A DNA stretch of 64,000 nt from Gordius sp. MW1 (lineage: Eukaryota > Nematomorpha > Gordioida > Gordea > Gordiidae), in the NCBI GenBank assembly GCA_964036665.1, contig OZ038531.1:17484168-17548167 (forward strand). Reading direction: 5' to 3'. Below are positions 46,177 through 59,100 of this stretch, in pieces. Every line of letters begins with the position of its first letter. Within the stretch, counting starts at the first letter, position 1. The notes below the pieces were generated by a model. That model was given only the letters and a program-made list of their open reading frames with translations, did no database searches and was not told the DNA's origin. The position numbers were made by a program, and so were the translations under genes.

Positions 46177-48606
46177 TAATGAAGCTTTAGACTATCATCC
46201 ATCTCCCATTAAAGACAGCTTGCAAACAAATATTAGGTAAAGCAAGATTTAACTCCTTACTAAAGCAGAATTTTTTTTCCTACTTAAATAGAGATGCAGA
46301 ATTTCCGATAGATATACCTAGAGAATCGCACAACATTTTTTTCTATTTATACAATCTCGCTGGGTCTAGCCAAATGTAGAGTTTTAACTATTTGCTTATT
46401 ACAGGTAACACATTTTAATTATCGTTTCCATTACAACCAACTAAAACAATTAAAAGAAAGATTTGAACTAATAAATAATACTTTTAAATCTTATTAAATA
46501 ATATTTTTAAATCTTATAAAATAGAAAATGACGAAAATAACCAATTCGTAAATCAATTTTCACACTACCATCTGATTTCACGAAACTTCGCTAATCCATA
46601 TACATTCGATTCGTTTTAAAGTAAAAAAATTATATATAATGGAAATTATGTAATACCCAATAACACTGCTATAAACCAACTGTTTTAGTTGTATTAATTT
46701 ATATTATTGCTTTTGTTTCTATGAATTATTTTATAAAATCTAGAGCCAAAAATATTATTAATTATTTTAGAGGAAAGACCAACATTTTTTTCATAATTGA
46801 TTATTTATAATGTCATCACCTTTTTAACATAAGCACGATTAATTTTAATGTTTTTTGGAGGCTGACTTGAAAAAAAACATCAAATCACTATTTATACATT
46901 GCATTATTAATAACTTATTAATTGCTATGTAATATATAAGAAGATCTTTGGGAAGTAATTTTCAGAATCACATATAGTTTTATACAGATTATTATCTGGC
47001 TATGTGCCTTTTAAGTTAATTTCAATTTTAGTAGTGAAAGGCTTTTACCAGTCTTGTGTTTAAAATATTTAGTTTAATTTGTAAAGAGACAAGGCATTAA
47101 TCTTTAAAGATTTCATTTATGTTTTAATATATATTAATTGTTATGCATAATAATTTTTGATGGACATCCTCAAACTAATTTCTTTTATCTTAATTATTTC
47201 TTTGCACTATAAGATTATGTTTAAAGTACAGTAGACAATAGAGTTTAGCTGTTTTCAAATTTCTACTTTGAACTTATTTCTAAGTGAAATTTTATTTTAT
47301 GAATTTTATATAAATACAACATATGTTAATCAAATAAAAAATAAATTAAATAACATTATCTGTACTAAAAATATCAATTTTGTCAAATTAGGTGGAAAGT
47401 GTGTTTTTGTGATATAGAGCACATGTTGCTAATTTCTTGTTTCACTTTTATATTTGATATAGGCAAAATGGCATCATGTTTGTTGCCTAATACTCTAGGT
47501 AAAATTATTTCTAAAATATATCATATTTGTTATATTTTGATTCCAATCTATTAAAAACTTTGTTTAAATTAAAAAGTTTCCAGAATGGCTTTTTCAATGT
47601 TTACTAGTTTAACAAAAAGCATAAAGTGCTAACGCTTTTAAAAATACTCTCAAGACACTGTTTTATGAGGGTTTCATAATCAAAAAGTTTATGACCATCA
47701 GATTGCAGAATTTTCCATAATTTTATATGGCAATTGAAATTTCAAAATTTTTAAATGATAGAACAATGTTGAATGAAAATTTATTGCAGCTTCAAATGAT
47801 GGCATTAACTAAATGTACGTTATAATACTTAAATTAAAACTGACATTGCTTTAGAAGATATTTTAATTAATATTTAATTAAATTTTCACCTTGTGAGAGC
47901 AATGATGATATATATTTTTTTAAACTCATTTAGCTACACAATTTGGTGCATTTGAATTGAATATATGATATTTTAACATTGAATATTACATTAAAATATT
48001 ACTTTGCTAGCCATATTAAGTTCTTTTTATTTTATAGTAAATTTGATTTTGATTAACCCTAAAAGTATATTACCAATTTGATGTTTTCACATTATATCCC
48101 TATATAACATGGTGTTATCTTGTAAAAGATGCTGCTTACATATATTGATAGAACTTGCTTATATATAGTCCAATCTAAGGGAATAACACGTTTTTATATA
48201 ATGGGAAGAGGGACAAATTATACTGTTAAAGTATTTGTAATAAAACCACAGTTTTTTTACAAAGGAATTTTCGAATTTAATGTTTATGGAAAAATGTACT
48301 TCATGCTCCTCCCCTGGCTACCCCCATGGTTTTTGATTTAATTCAGAACGTATTTTCTAAAAAAAACCTGCTTACTATTTAAAGCTTTTTTTGTCCAATT
48401 TTTTTTCTATATTTTGCATTTTTGGAAAATTATGAATTTGCATTTTTTGGGCAAAATTGATCGGTTAAATGGGAAATACGCACCTAAAAGCGTTTATAGT
48501 ATGTTAACACTGAGTAATGTTATCTGGGGTCTATTTGACCTCACTCCTTTCCGATGTAATCACACTTTCACCCGAATTTCGATAATTTTAGTACAAAACA
48601 ATCTAC
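46177..48606. other. AT-rich intergenic DNA
   Basis: No gene family recognised on either strand. A minute open segment at about 47468-47501 between AG and GT is too short to call. Confidence 0.4.
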
Positions 48607-48820
48607 TAGTGTTGTGAAAACGGCTGGGTTTTGTTTGGTCGAACTTTGGTTTAACCAAGCCTAACGGTCGACTCTGGCTGGTCTGTATTTCAAATTTTGA
48701 CTAAGCCCAGTGGTCGACTAAGGAAAGGGGACCAAAAAATTGTTGGCCTGTTTATGTTTAGTCCTCAACCCAGAGTTCGACTCAAAACCGTGGTCTTTTC
48801 CCTCACCACGACCCAATCAA
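48607..48820. mobile_element. TAGTGTTG-type MITE, right end diverged
   Basis: Left end TAGTGTTGTGAAAACGGCTG followed by GGTTTTGTTTGGTCGA, with internal ACGGTCGACT words as in 54628-54818. The right terminus is not clean. Confidence 0.55.
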
Positions 48821-50845
48821 AGGCACTGAAATATATATTTTTGCCATACGGTTTGTGTACGAATTAATCGACATTCCTGTTTTAACCTACTCCAGAAATC
48901 GCTGTTTGACGATCCATGTGGAATTGATTATCTTTTTGAACGGGATTAAAAATTGCGTTACTTTAAGTGTATTTTTTTAGATCAAGGGGCTTTCGCAAGC
49001 CTTGAACTTTGCGTAATTGATTATACGCGGTGTTCTCCTTGGGCTTAGTTGGGTTATACATTTGATATCGATTATATTTTTGAACTTGAGACTTTAAAAT
49101 GTGGTAAAAATAGAAAATTGGTTGTTTTTTGGAGTGGGGGGGGCACGGTCCCCTTGGTTACCCCCTTTTAATGATTCTAGTCATTGTAACTTTGCTAAAT
49201 AAGGCTTGTCGTTTTGTAAATTGACAACTTTAAAATATCTTGATGTGACTTTATTAAAAAATCTAGCTATGTTTCACTAATTATCACTTATATGATCGAA
49301 GACGTAAGATTTATAACTTGCTCGGTTCATACTTAGGGTATTTTCATCGTTTGCTTAATCCATATTTTGGCCCTTTTTGACCTTCGCTTGACTTGGAACT
49401 ACAATCGAATATAATTTTTACATAACAAATAAGTAATATTTGTTTTAAAAAAGTTTTAGATTTTTTCCAATCTGTTGTATATATGTCAAGCGAGCTGCGT
49501 CTTTAAATATTTTTCCTCGTTAGATTGGACTTTTTGGAACATTTTATTGTAACAGAAAACGAGTTTTTATTAATTGAACATTGAACACAGAGTTATGCCG
49601 TGTTTTTATCAAAAATGCGTTTTGCTTTGGCCCGTTATTAAATTGTTTGGCCCACCCCTCCCGTTAGAATTTTTTCTTTTCAAGGCCCGTCCCTACTTGC
49701 CCGCGGGCCGGGCCTGCAATATTTTTTCTTGAAAACTGTTTTTTCGACACCTTATTGATTCAGGTACAACAACTTTGTTTGCCCTCCATCGCGCCCTTCA
49801 AAATATTGAATTTTCTTATTTTCCTTTTGCAAAATAACTTTTCATTTTAGTGACTCGAACAACACTTAATTAGATCTTACAAACGAAAAACTGTGTATGC
49901 AATGAGCAATCTTTAATGAAACTAAATAAACGGAAACTACCTTTTAAAACCAAAAATTGGGCATTTTTGAGAAAAGAAATTGCTGCAAAGTGCCAAGCTT
50001 TCTGTGAAAGCGGCTGTTTGAGTACCAACCTGTTTTTAATCCAAATGCTTATTAATTGCTACAAATTGTTTTATGGGCATCATGCCCCTCCCTAAATTCC
50101 ATTTTGTTTCCCCCCCCCCCATTATTACACCTCTTATATTTAACTCCGACGACCGCGCTTAAAACCGTTAAAGTTCGAATTACTCCAATGCTGCCTTTTC
50201 GCTTCCAGCCTAGAGCTTACGCAAGAATATTAGTATAATCATCATCCCGATAAAATCAAAAATAGTTAGAGCATAGAGAAGATGAACGCCAAGTTTGTGC
50301 GAAGGGGGGGGGGGGTGGAAGATTATGGATTAGTAAATTAAAATTTATAGATTGAAAAAAAGAAGAAATTAGTTGGTATAAGCAGCGCCAAACACAGGCG
50401 ACAGATGCGCTCATGTATGTTTTTGTGTGGCTTTATACCTTCTGCTTGCTTAGGAGTAAAGATCCAATAAATTACAATCTTTATGATTATGATGGGAGTA
50501 AATTATTTTTTACCCCACCTTATTATGTATGAGGGGGGATTTTAGTTGTGATTTTGTTAAATTAATTAGCAGAAACGGTATAGATTTTGGTGGCGTCCAA
50601 AAATATAGGTTTCCCTGCTTTGGAAGCGCTTTGGCTACTCTATTTAAAATTGATGATTGCTTTGAAAAGTTATGTTAATAAAATTTAGTGCTAAATAGAT
50701 AATTTTGTTTGAAATACGTAAAGTAGTTGTTGAAAAGTAGCATTCGATTTTAAGTTATCCCCGGTTTTGCCCTCCGATTTTTTCATGTTTCATCGTTGAT
50801 TTACGTCGCGGTAAAGAAATAATATATTTTAACGCTGATTGTAGG
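48821..50845. other. intergenic DNA without recognised gene
   Basis: Scattered GC-rich words (GCCCGCGGGCCGGGCC near 49700) and C or G homopolymers (50110-50122, 50305-50317). No coding similarity. Confidence 0.4.
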
Positions 50846-50925
50846 GTTGTAGAAACGGCTGGGTTTTGTTTGGTCGACCTTTGTTTTTAGTCGACTAAAC
50901 ATAAACAGCCTAACGGGTTTTAGTC
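50846..50925. mobile_element. TAGTGTTG-type MITE, partial
   Basis: GTAGGGTTGTAGAAACGGCTGG followed by GGTCGACC and AGTCGACTAA words; only the left half is recognisable. Confidence 0.5.
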
Positions 50926-51427
50926 TAAAAATTGTTAATCTTGGATCAATAAGATATTTTACTAACCTTTTAAATTAATCCCGCTCTTTCTTTAAGAAAA
51001 AAAAATGCTTTATTTTAGACAATTTTTCCAACGGTGATTGGAAGCTCATAAAGTATGAAACGTACATTAGTTTATATGGTGAGTTTTAAAGTTGTTTAAG
51101 CATGTAAAAATATGTTTTAAGATATCTATTATTTTACACAAATTTCTTCAACAATTTAACCTTCGATCAGTTTTTTTTGTTTAATTCTTCCGAGAATAAT
51201 TTATTACACTACGAAAATTGTTTGTTTTAGCTAATCCGATTAGCTTGGAATATTATATACAATACATCTCCCCTTCCCCAGGGTGTTTTAAGCGCTTTAC
51301 GCCCCATCATTCGAATTCATAGTTTCTCCTTGAATACATTAATCCGCTGGGGACAGTTTTCAAGGAAATTTAAAGATTTGAAATTCATTAGTTGCCATTG
51401 TTTTATTGCACAAAAATGAATAGAAAG

Positions 51428-51525
51428 AATATAAATTAATTGCTATGCAATTTATGGGCTCGCTTTTATTTGTCCGTCCGTCCGTCCAACTTGTAATTTC
51501 TTAATAATTGCCGTGGAAACTTATA
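51428..51525. repeat. ATTGCTATGCAATTTATGG repeat with GTCC tract
   Basis: The ATTAATTGCTATGCAATTTA start, with GTCCGTCCGTCC, recurs at about 9381-9440, 44251-44275 and 56296-56400. Unclassified interspersed repeat. Confidence 0.5.
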
Positions 51526-51848
51526 CGGGATTTAATGTATGTAGACTTATGCTTTTGTAAAAGAGATCTATTTTGTTTTCGCAAAAACACTAGCTAGTGA
51601 CCACTGATTGGCTTTAATTTTTCGACCTCGCCCGAGCCCAATATCCATCATTGTTTATTGGCCCGACTTTATCATTTTTGCATTTTAGGTAACTTATCTA
51701 GGTTGTTGCTATATATCGGATAATTGCTAAACTGGCTAAATGAATCCCTTCAAATTAATGATGACCGTTGCTTACTTCTACTTTATCTGACTCCGACCAA
51801 AGGCCAAAATCTATTTTTATTTTTGTGCCTGCACGTTTTGCCATTTAT

Positions 51849-51998
51849 CATGGGCGTAGCCAGGTTTCGGATTGGGGGGGGGGGAGGCAAAACGTTTAAA
51901 AGTTCAATTAGGGAGGGGTAAAACATAAATTTTTTTTAATTTTTAATGGTTTGCATTGAAAATTTTTTTCCCTCATTTAGGGCCTGGCTTCCCCCGTG
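51849..51998. mobile_element. hAT-like MITE with perfect TSD
   Basis: Left end CATGGGCGTAGCCAGG, right end GGCCTGGCTTCCCCCGTG; CCATTTAT flanks both sides. Confidence 0.8.
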
Positions 51999-52234
51999 CC
52001 ATTTATGGTATCTTAGCTTCAAATATACAAAAAGTAGATTTTTTTGCCCTGAAAATAAACAATAAAGATCGTTAGTTGACTTGTATTTTTCTCTCTAGAT
52101 TCCCTCCCCCCCCCCCCCCCTTCTTTTTACTCTCGTAAGAAAGCGCCCAGTTTTTTTGCCCCGATATGCCTACCTCAAATTAAAGCCATATTTGTCTTGT
52201 TATTGCATTCATAATATTGTTGTTTTTAACATTA

Positions 52235-52300
52235 ATAATATTTGGCCGTCTGTTGGCTACTGACCAATGAAAAAAATGACCGCTGGCCAAAGTTTTATTA
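52235..52300. repeat. solitary unit of the 9545-10480 array
   Basis: TTTGGCCGTCTGTTGGCTACTG, then GACCAATG ... CCGCTGGCC, about 42 kb from the array. Confidence 0.65.
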
Positions 52301-52622
52301 TTTTTTGAACTGATTATATTAAACTTGGTATAATAGTAAGTAAAGGAAGTAATATGTAAAGATTTGGATAGCTTAATTAAAGCAATCGCTTTAACCAAGT
52401 TTAATTTAAATGTTTTTATTGAATTTATTTTTAATTTCGATTACATAATTTATATTTAGAGATTTAGAAATTTCTAATTACCCTAGGTATAATTCTTCTA
52501 TATGCACCCCACATTATATTTTTCATAAACTCTTCAATTATTATGTTTTTTATATTTCCCGGTTTTACCATAGTTAGACAGACACTGACACAAAGGCCGC
52601 TGCAGTGGTTACACACACAGAT

Positions 52623-53130
52623 ATGTCATCCCCCACAGCCGCCGCCGCCCACTTATCCCCTCACCCCTCAGCAGCACCTTCAAATTCCCTACCCCCTCGC
52701 GCTTCCTCGGGGCCGGCTCACCCGCTCGTCCAAAATGGTGGAGGGGCGGATGGGGGCGCGGGCGACCTTCCTGGGGGTCTAGGTGCCCAGCTGGAAAGCC
52801 TGAGGGTGAGGCTAAAGGGGGAAATCCGTAAGGAGCTCAAAATAAAAGAGGGTGCGGCCAAGTTGCAAGCCGTGACGACGGATCGCGGCAATTTGGCCAA
52901 CGTCAAGGCGATCGTTAAAAAGGCCAACGCCCGGGTCGATGAACTCCGGCATCAGCTGATTGATTTGGAGGCACACCTCCTGATGGGCCCTTCCGCACCC
53001 TTCACCCCCAGTGGCCTTGGGGTGGGGCCAGGCGAGGGCGGGCCCCTTACAGGAACGCCCACTCGTACCCTCGTCCCCACCCTCTCTCTCGACGACGCCC
53101 TACACGAAGATCATTCATCGGGTTTCAACG
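52623..53130 (+). CDS. PKN: PKN exon 1: N-terminus and HR1a
   Basis: GC-rich exon in AT-rich surroundings. It encodes MSSPTAAAAHLSPHPSAAPS, then HR1a, and ends phase 1 at AACG|GTAAGT. Confidence 0.88.
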
Positions 53131-56100
53131 GTAAGTTATGTTGTTTTTTATGTTTATTTTTGCGATTTCACAATTTTTTTTGTGATTTTATCTCATTATA
53201 TTTTTGTTTTTTTTCTTCATTTTTTATAAAAGTTAAATTTAGGCAGAATAATGATTTTAAATTTTAGGAAATTACCTAAAATCTCTTTTTTCTATAATTA
53301 TAAGGGTTTTAAACGATTCCTGTTTAAGTATGACGAGGAAAGAACCCAATTTACGACGTGCTGTAACCGCGAATCAAATAATAATTACTAAATATATGCC
53401 ATCTAATGCAATTTTTAAATTAAAGACTAATTTGGCTAGATTTACCCACTCTTTTAATTACACGGCAATTCGTCTTCGTAATTTCGACCGACTATATCAG
53501 ATTGTGAATAATGGTGAGGGTGATATATAGTGAATTTTGAAAAATTTGGCCAGTAGGCCCGTTTTATTGATTTTAATCTTCAGGGCTTTTTTTTAAAGTA
53601 ATGCCCTGCACCTCTTTAATTTTTCTGTATTTTGTTCGCTAAAGAACTCTCTCATCGAAATAATTAAACACGAAAAATCGCAAACTTTTGCATATAAAAA
53701 TCTATATTCCCGTTTGCTTTTGTTTTCCAGGTGACTTAGAGCACTCCAGAGCTTCCATGCCCGGTAATGTCCTAACCTCCACCCCCCACAATCCGGGCCA
53801 CGCCCGTTTTATCCTTCACCCCCAAGGCAAAGTCACGCCCTGTGCCGCTCTACCCTCGCTTCCCCCTCCCTCACCCCCCACGACTTGTCCCATGGTAGTT
53901 TCTCGTTCGACGCCTTCTCTCAATCGTGTCGAACTTCCGTCCCATCACCCACCAACTCCTGCACTCCTGGGGAGAGGTAATATCAAATAATTATTTTACA
54001 AACGATTCAAATGTTATTCAATTAGAGAAAAGGTTTTTTAAGTAAAAATAATAATTATAAACCTAACAAATTTAGCTTAAAGTTACTAGGTAAATATTTG
54101 GTAGGAATTTTAATTTTTGGATAATTTTTACTTGAAAATTTGAGGAAGTTATTTAAACGTAAAGCATGATCCTAATAAGTTGGCTTGCTCAATGTCTAAG
54201 TTTCAAGATTTGGACTAATTTTTAAGAAATATAGAGTTTTGAAACTCGTAACCGTTTTTTTACAGTTTAAATTTTTATAAAACTCGATTTTGCCTTATTT
54301 TAGAGGCATTATCTGGGTGGTCGATTGGTAAGTGTGGTGCTCGCTTTTCGCTATTCTGATAAAAAAAAAAGTAAAATACGTTTTTTTACAACCTTTTACC
54401 CTCCCCTACTCAAAGCGGTAATTGTGTCAAGTTGTTGCAATAGATAAGAGTGTCACAAACACTCAGCACAGCACAGCAGCTATCGGTGAAAACTATTCTC
54501 CAAAAACGGCCTAGATTTAAAATTTCCGCGTTTTTCGTTGAACTTTGAGCCTCATTCGTTTAAAGGGGAACTACTTGACCCAAAATTTATGCGTGCACAT
54601 TTTTGGAATGTGTAGTATACAAGACTGGTGTTGTAAAAATGGTTGGATTTTGTTTGGTGTTTAACTAAGAGTAACGGTCGACTCGGGCCTGTTTTTCAAA
54701 TTTCGGCTAAGCCTAGTGGTCGACCAAGAAGAATAGACCAATAAATTTTTGGTCTGTTTATGTTTAGTCGACTAAATCCAAAGGCCGACCAAACGAAACC
54801 CAGCCGTTTTTACAACACTAGTTTACACCAATCCAATTCCATGTAAACGTTACAATTTATATCGTGAGGCGAGCTCGTGAAGCGAGCTTAAATGTGTATC
54901 CCACATAAATTGAATTTCATTCTCTCACGCACCTTTTTTGACTAATTTTTGAACCTTTCGTTTTTATCATAGTTAGAGTCAAACGAAGTTTTTTTGGTAG
55001 TAGCTTTAAAAGGCCGTAACGGCGGCAAAAATTGATAAAACACTTGTAATTTGGAATGGAGATGCTTTGCCCTCTCGTCAACTAATTTTTGAGAAGCTAT
55101 TTTTAAATTAAATCATTGAAAATTGCTTTGTGATTTTTATTCGTATATCCGTTACACGTGATCAACCCCGTTTTTCTCGTCGCATCAGGACTGAGGGTTT
55201 AAATCTAGGTAGGTATCTCTGCAAAAATTAGGTCCGGATGTGTTTTCTTTAATTACAACACCAATTTTGCATTGAAATTTGCTAATTCCTCGTCAATTTT
55301 TCGAATTTTATCTTTATATACAGTCGGGAGGGGGGGGGGGGGGAAGGTGGGAGGTATCCCCCCCTAACTCTCGATCGTAATTACCTCATTTCGACAATAC
55401 TTATGTGTGGCCTAATCACTTACTTACTCGATAGTCTTTTATACCCCCTCCAATGTTCAACTTTCTCTTTTATCGCAGTTTCAGACATGTACATAAAATC
55501 AGAATTTATTTCCGCGCGATTTTAAGCTCTGTTCAGATTAACTTTTTATTTGTTTGCCAAAAACATTTATATTCAAGTGTGTTAAATCCATTAGGAGGTG
55601 TAGCGTTACGAAATTATGTAATTATTAAAAACCGAATCAAGCTTTTTTACTATTGTAAAAAATGTCGTATGAAAGCTTGCTGTTATAATATAATTTGGGG
55701 TTGAGAAAATGACGACCCAGGCCTGTTAGAATCTATAAGAGACTCGGGCCGTCCGAAGCCCCAAAAATTAAAGTTTTTATCGGGCTCGGGTCGGGCTTGG
55801 TGGGTCAACTCGCCCCTAGACCGGAGCCCGGCCCGACATTTTTTATTTAATTTTGCCCGAGCCCTATTTTTTTGAAATGTAAATTTATAAAATTTCAGGA
55901 AGGCAATAATGATTTAGGGAGGGGCAAAATGAACTTTTTGGAAATTTTAGCCATGATTTCAATAAATTCCCAAAAAAATTGGATTTATAGGGGGGCAGCT
56001 GCCCCTCCTTACGCCCCCCCCCCCTGGCTACGCCCATGTGTAATATCAATCTAGTTGGACCCGGGCAGGTCTCTAACCTAAATATTGAGAATATTCCCCT

Positions 56101-59100
56101 TTTTAATCCCCATTTTCCTCCCCTTTTTTGCTATTTATAAATTTACCAGCACTACTATCATCAAATTACCCTCTCTCCGCTTCTATATAGGTCAATACCA
56201 TTCTCATCCTCCCACACATATTTTACACTTTTTCCACAGCCTCCGGCACCAAATATTATCTTCTAGCAACATACTATCTTACGAGAGCACCACCTAAGAT
56301 GTATTGATTGCCTTGCAATTTATGGGTTACTTTGTCGTGTCCTGAAGTGTCCAACTTGCTGGTTCCTAATAATTGTTGCTTAATGACCGCTATTTGAAAT
56401 CAATTTGTTTGGCCCCGGCCCGAGGCAAAAATCCTTTTTCCTTTTTAGGCCCAACCTGAGCCTGTTCCGACTTCATTTGTGGATCTCAACCGCTAATTGT
56501 TGAAGCTTGTCCAGCTCGTTTCTTAATATATAAGTAAAAATGGATCGCGCCACAATTATTTAATTTTTCTTACGTTTTCAAAGTAGACCCACATATAGAT
56601 AATCTTCCCTCTCGAAAGGCCAATCTTCCCCCCTAGAGACTCGTTATATTAATTGACCTCGACTTGGATGTGCCGAAATCAAGGAATTAGTCTGATAAGT
56701 AGTTGTTGTTGTTGTTTTTTTGGAGGTTTCTTTTTATAAAAACGCGGTGTTAATTGCAATTTTAATGTGAAATTTATTTTGCTATTAGGGATAAGGATAA
56801 ATGCATCTTTTTCGAATTTAAGCGACTTTATAAAAGCTAAGTTTTTGCACAGTAATAATTTTTTGGGGAAATAGAATTTAGCTAATCCTTTTTCAACCGA
56901 CGAAAAAATTTGAATTTTTGAAACCTTATATAGCACTTCCCAGGAATAAAAGGTATTTGGATTTTTATTATTTGACCCTTTATATTTTGTTGCTTTATTT
57001 GCAATAGTTGTTATATATTTTATTTATGTGCAAACTAACGAAATAACAGTTTTTTTATCCGAAATAAAATATAATTGCTATAAATTTGACAGCCAGGTTT
57101 TGAATGGGGGGGGGGGGGCAAAACATAAATTTTTAATTTTAAGGGTTTTTGTATTAAAATTTTTTTTTTGTCATCTGGCTACGCCCATGAATTTGGCACA
57201 TCACATCACCCGCTCCAAGTCTTGCGAGCCTTTATCTATGTGACACCCTTAAATATAATCTTTGCTGCATCACCACCACTCGTTACATAATTGAGTTTAA
57301 TGTACAACACGCCTCATTCGACTTTATATACTACATACGTGCGTGGGGAAGTTAAGTTTGTCCCGAGGTAGCTAAAGTAATGACTCCATAGTCCATACCA
57401 TACCATAGGGAGATAGAAGTCACAGAGAGACTCTTTAATTACATTGAAGGGGGTATCACTCATTATCAGGTTAGGACAGGAGTAGTATGGGGAATATTTT
57501 CTCTTTAATCTTTTTCCTCGTCCCCCTTCTTACTTAACATTATTATTATCACGCTTATATAACGACGGGTCTGCTCTAGGTGTCAGTGTCGTGCTAATGA
57601 AACAAGTTCCGTCTCTTTTATGTCTTTTCGTGATGATAAAAACGATAGAAAGTTGACAATAATATGAAGTAGCTACGTTCAGATCCTTAACCTTTTTTGT
57701 AAGTCTATGAGATTGGATTAGTTTACAAAGTTCCCAATTAGGATCGCTTAATTTTGCGCTTGGATTCAAGGGAATGCCTTAGAATATTGCCAAACCGGGC
57801 ATGGGCCTACCTAAAAGCAATAAAATCTTTGAAATTTCGTAAAATGAAATTTTTTTAAAAATTGCCTCTTTTTTAATGGATTAAAATCAATTTCAGAGCT
57901 CGTAGTTGTGCATAAAATTATGGATTCGATATAGGTCTATTTCCTGATTAATCTTAATCGAATGACTTATGAGTTAGGGTGAAATTTAAATGTCCACGAC
58001 TACAGTAAAGTAAGGCCTATTATTATTTGAGATTAAGTAATATTCGATTGGATTTTAATAAAAATTACATTTGGACAGCTAGCGTTGAATTTTTGAGAAG
58101 TTAAAAATTGTTTGTTTACATATAATTATTGGGGCAGGGTAATGGCTATAATTAACGTTACTTGTGCTCTGGTGACGAGATGATTCGTAAAATTAAACCT
58201 AAAAAGGCCATTTTTGTTATTTTTCCAATAATTTTTGGTAACTCCCCAAGCACTCCCATGCAATGCTTTACAAAGAGTTTTTACACTAAATTTGTTATCA
58301 TTTCATTTTATTAGCTATGAGGTAAATTAGGAATTAACTCCCGCGATTCCAATCAATTCGCTAAGCCGAGGTAATGTAATTCTTAATCTCTCCAGCTCTA
58401 AATTACTCTTTTATCCTCTCCGCAATTGGCTTATTTTTTGTTTTTACTTTTTACCTTGGGAAGGTTTTTACTTTTTAGTTTAGTAGTGGAGCTAGCTAGA
58501 TTGGTTTCAATTCTATGAGATTGATTCTTACTGATAAGCGCCTAGTAGAAATTGCATCTGATATATTATTGCTTTTTATAGCATAGCATAAAGAATTAGT
58601 GTGTAAATATGGATTGCTTATATAGTATTAAAACCTATGCCGCGTTTAAAATTTAAAAAAGTTCCTATAGTGATTTGAAATATATGGCCGTTTTAAATGG
58701 TGATTTTCATTACATTACTAACAAAAAATGTATACACTGCGAACTGCCTCATTTTCTTGCGTAAAGTTTGTACCCAAAATTTACCCGAGAGCATGGGCAT
58801 AGCATAGCCAGCATTGGAATTAGTGAGGTCGGAGCAATAATGATTTAGGGAGGGGCAAAATGATCATTTTTTGAAAATTTAGCCATAATTTTAATAAGTT
58901 TTAAAAAAAATGGATTTAAAGGGTAGCAACCGCCCCCCCCCTCGGCTACGCCCATGGCTGAGAGTAAACAAATTTTTTTAACTTAAGCGCTATAACATTA
59001 TTTTGGCATCACAAACACCTTGAAAAACCAGTTTTTGCTAGGCCTTCGACTAGTGTCGAAAAATGGCTGGGTTTCGTTTGGTCGACCTTTGCTTGTTAGT

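Noticed and set aside
47464-47501. Possible mini-exon MASCLLPNTL between AG and GT
   Set aside because: Too short to test; no family match and no partner exon identified.
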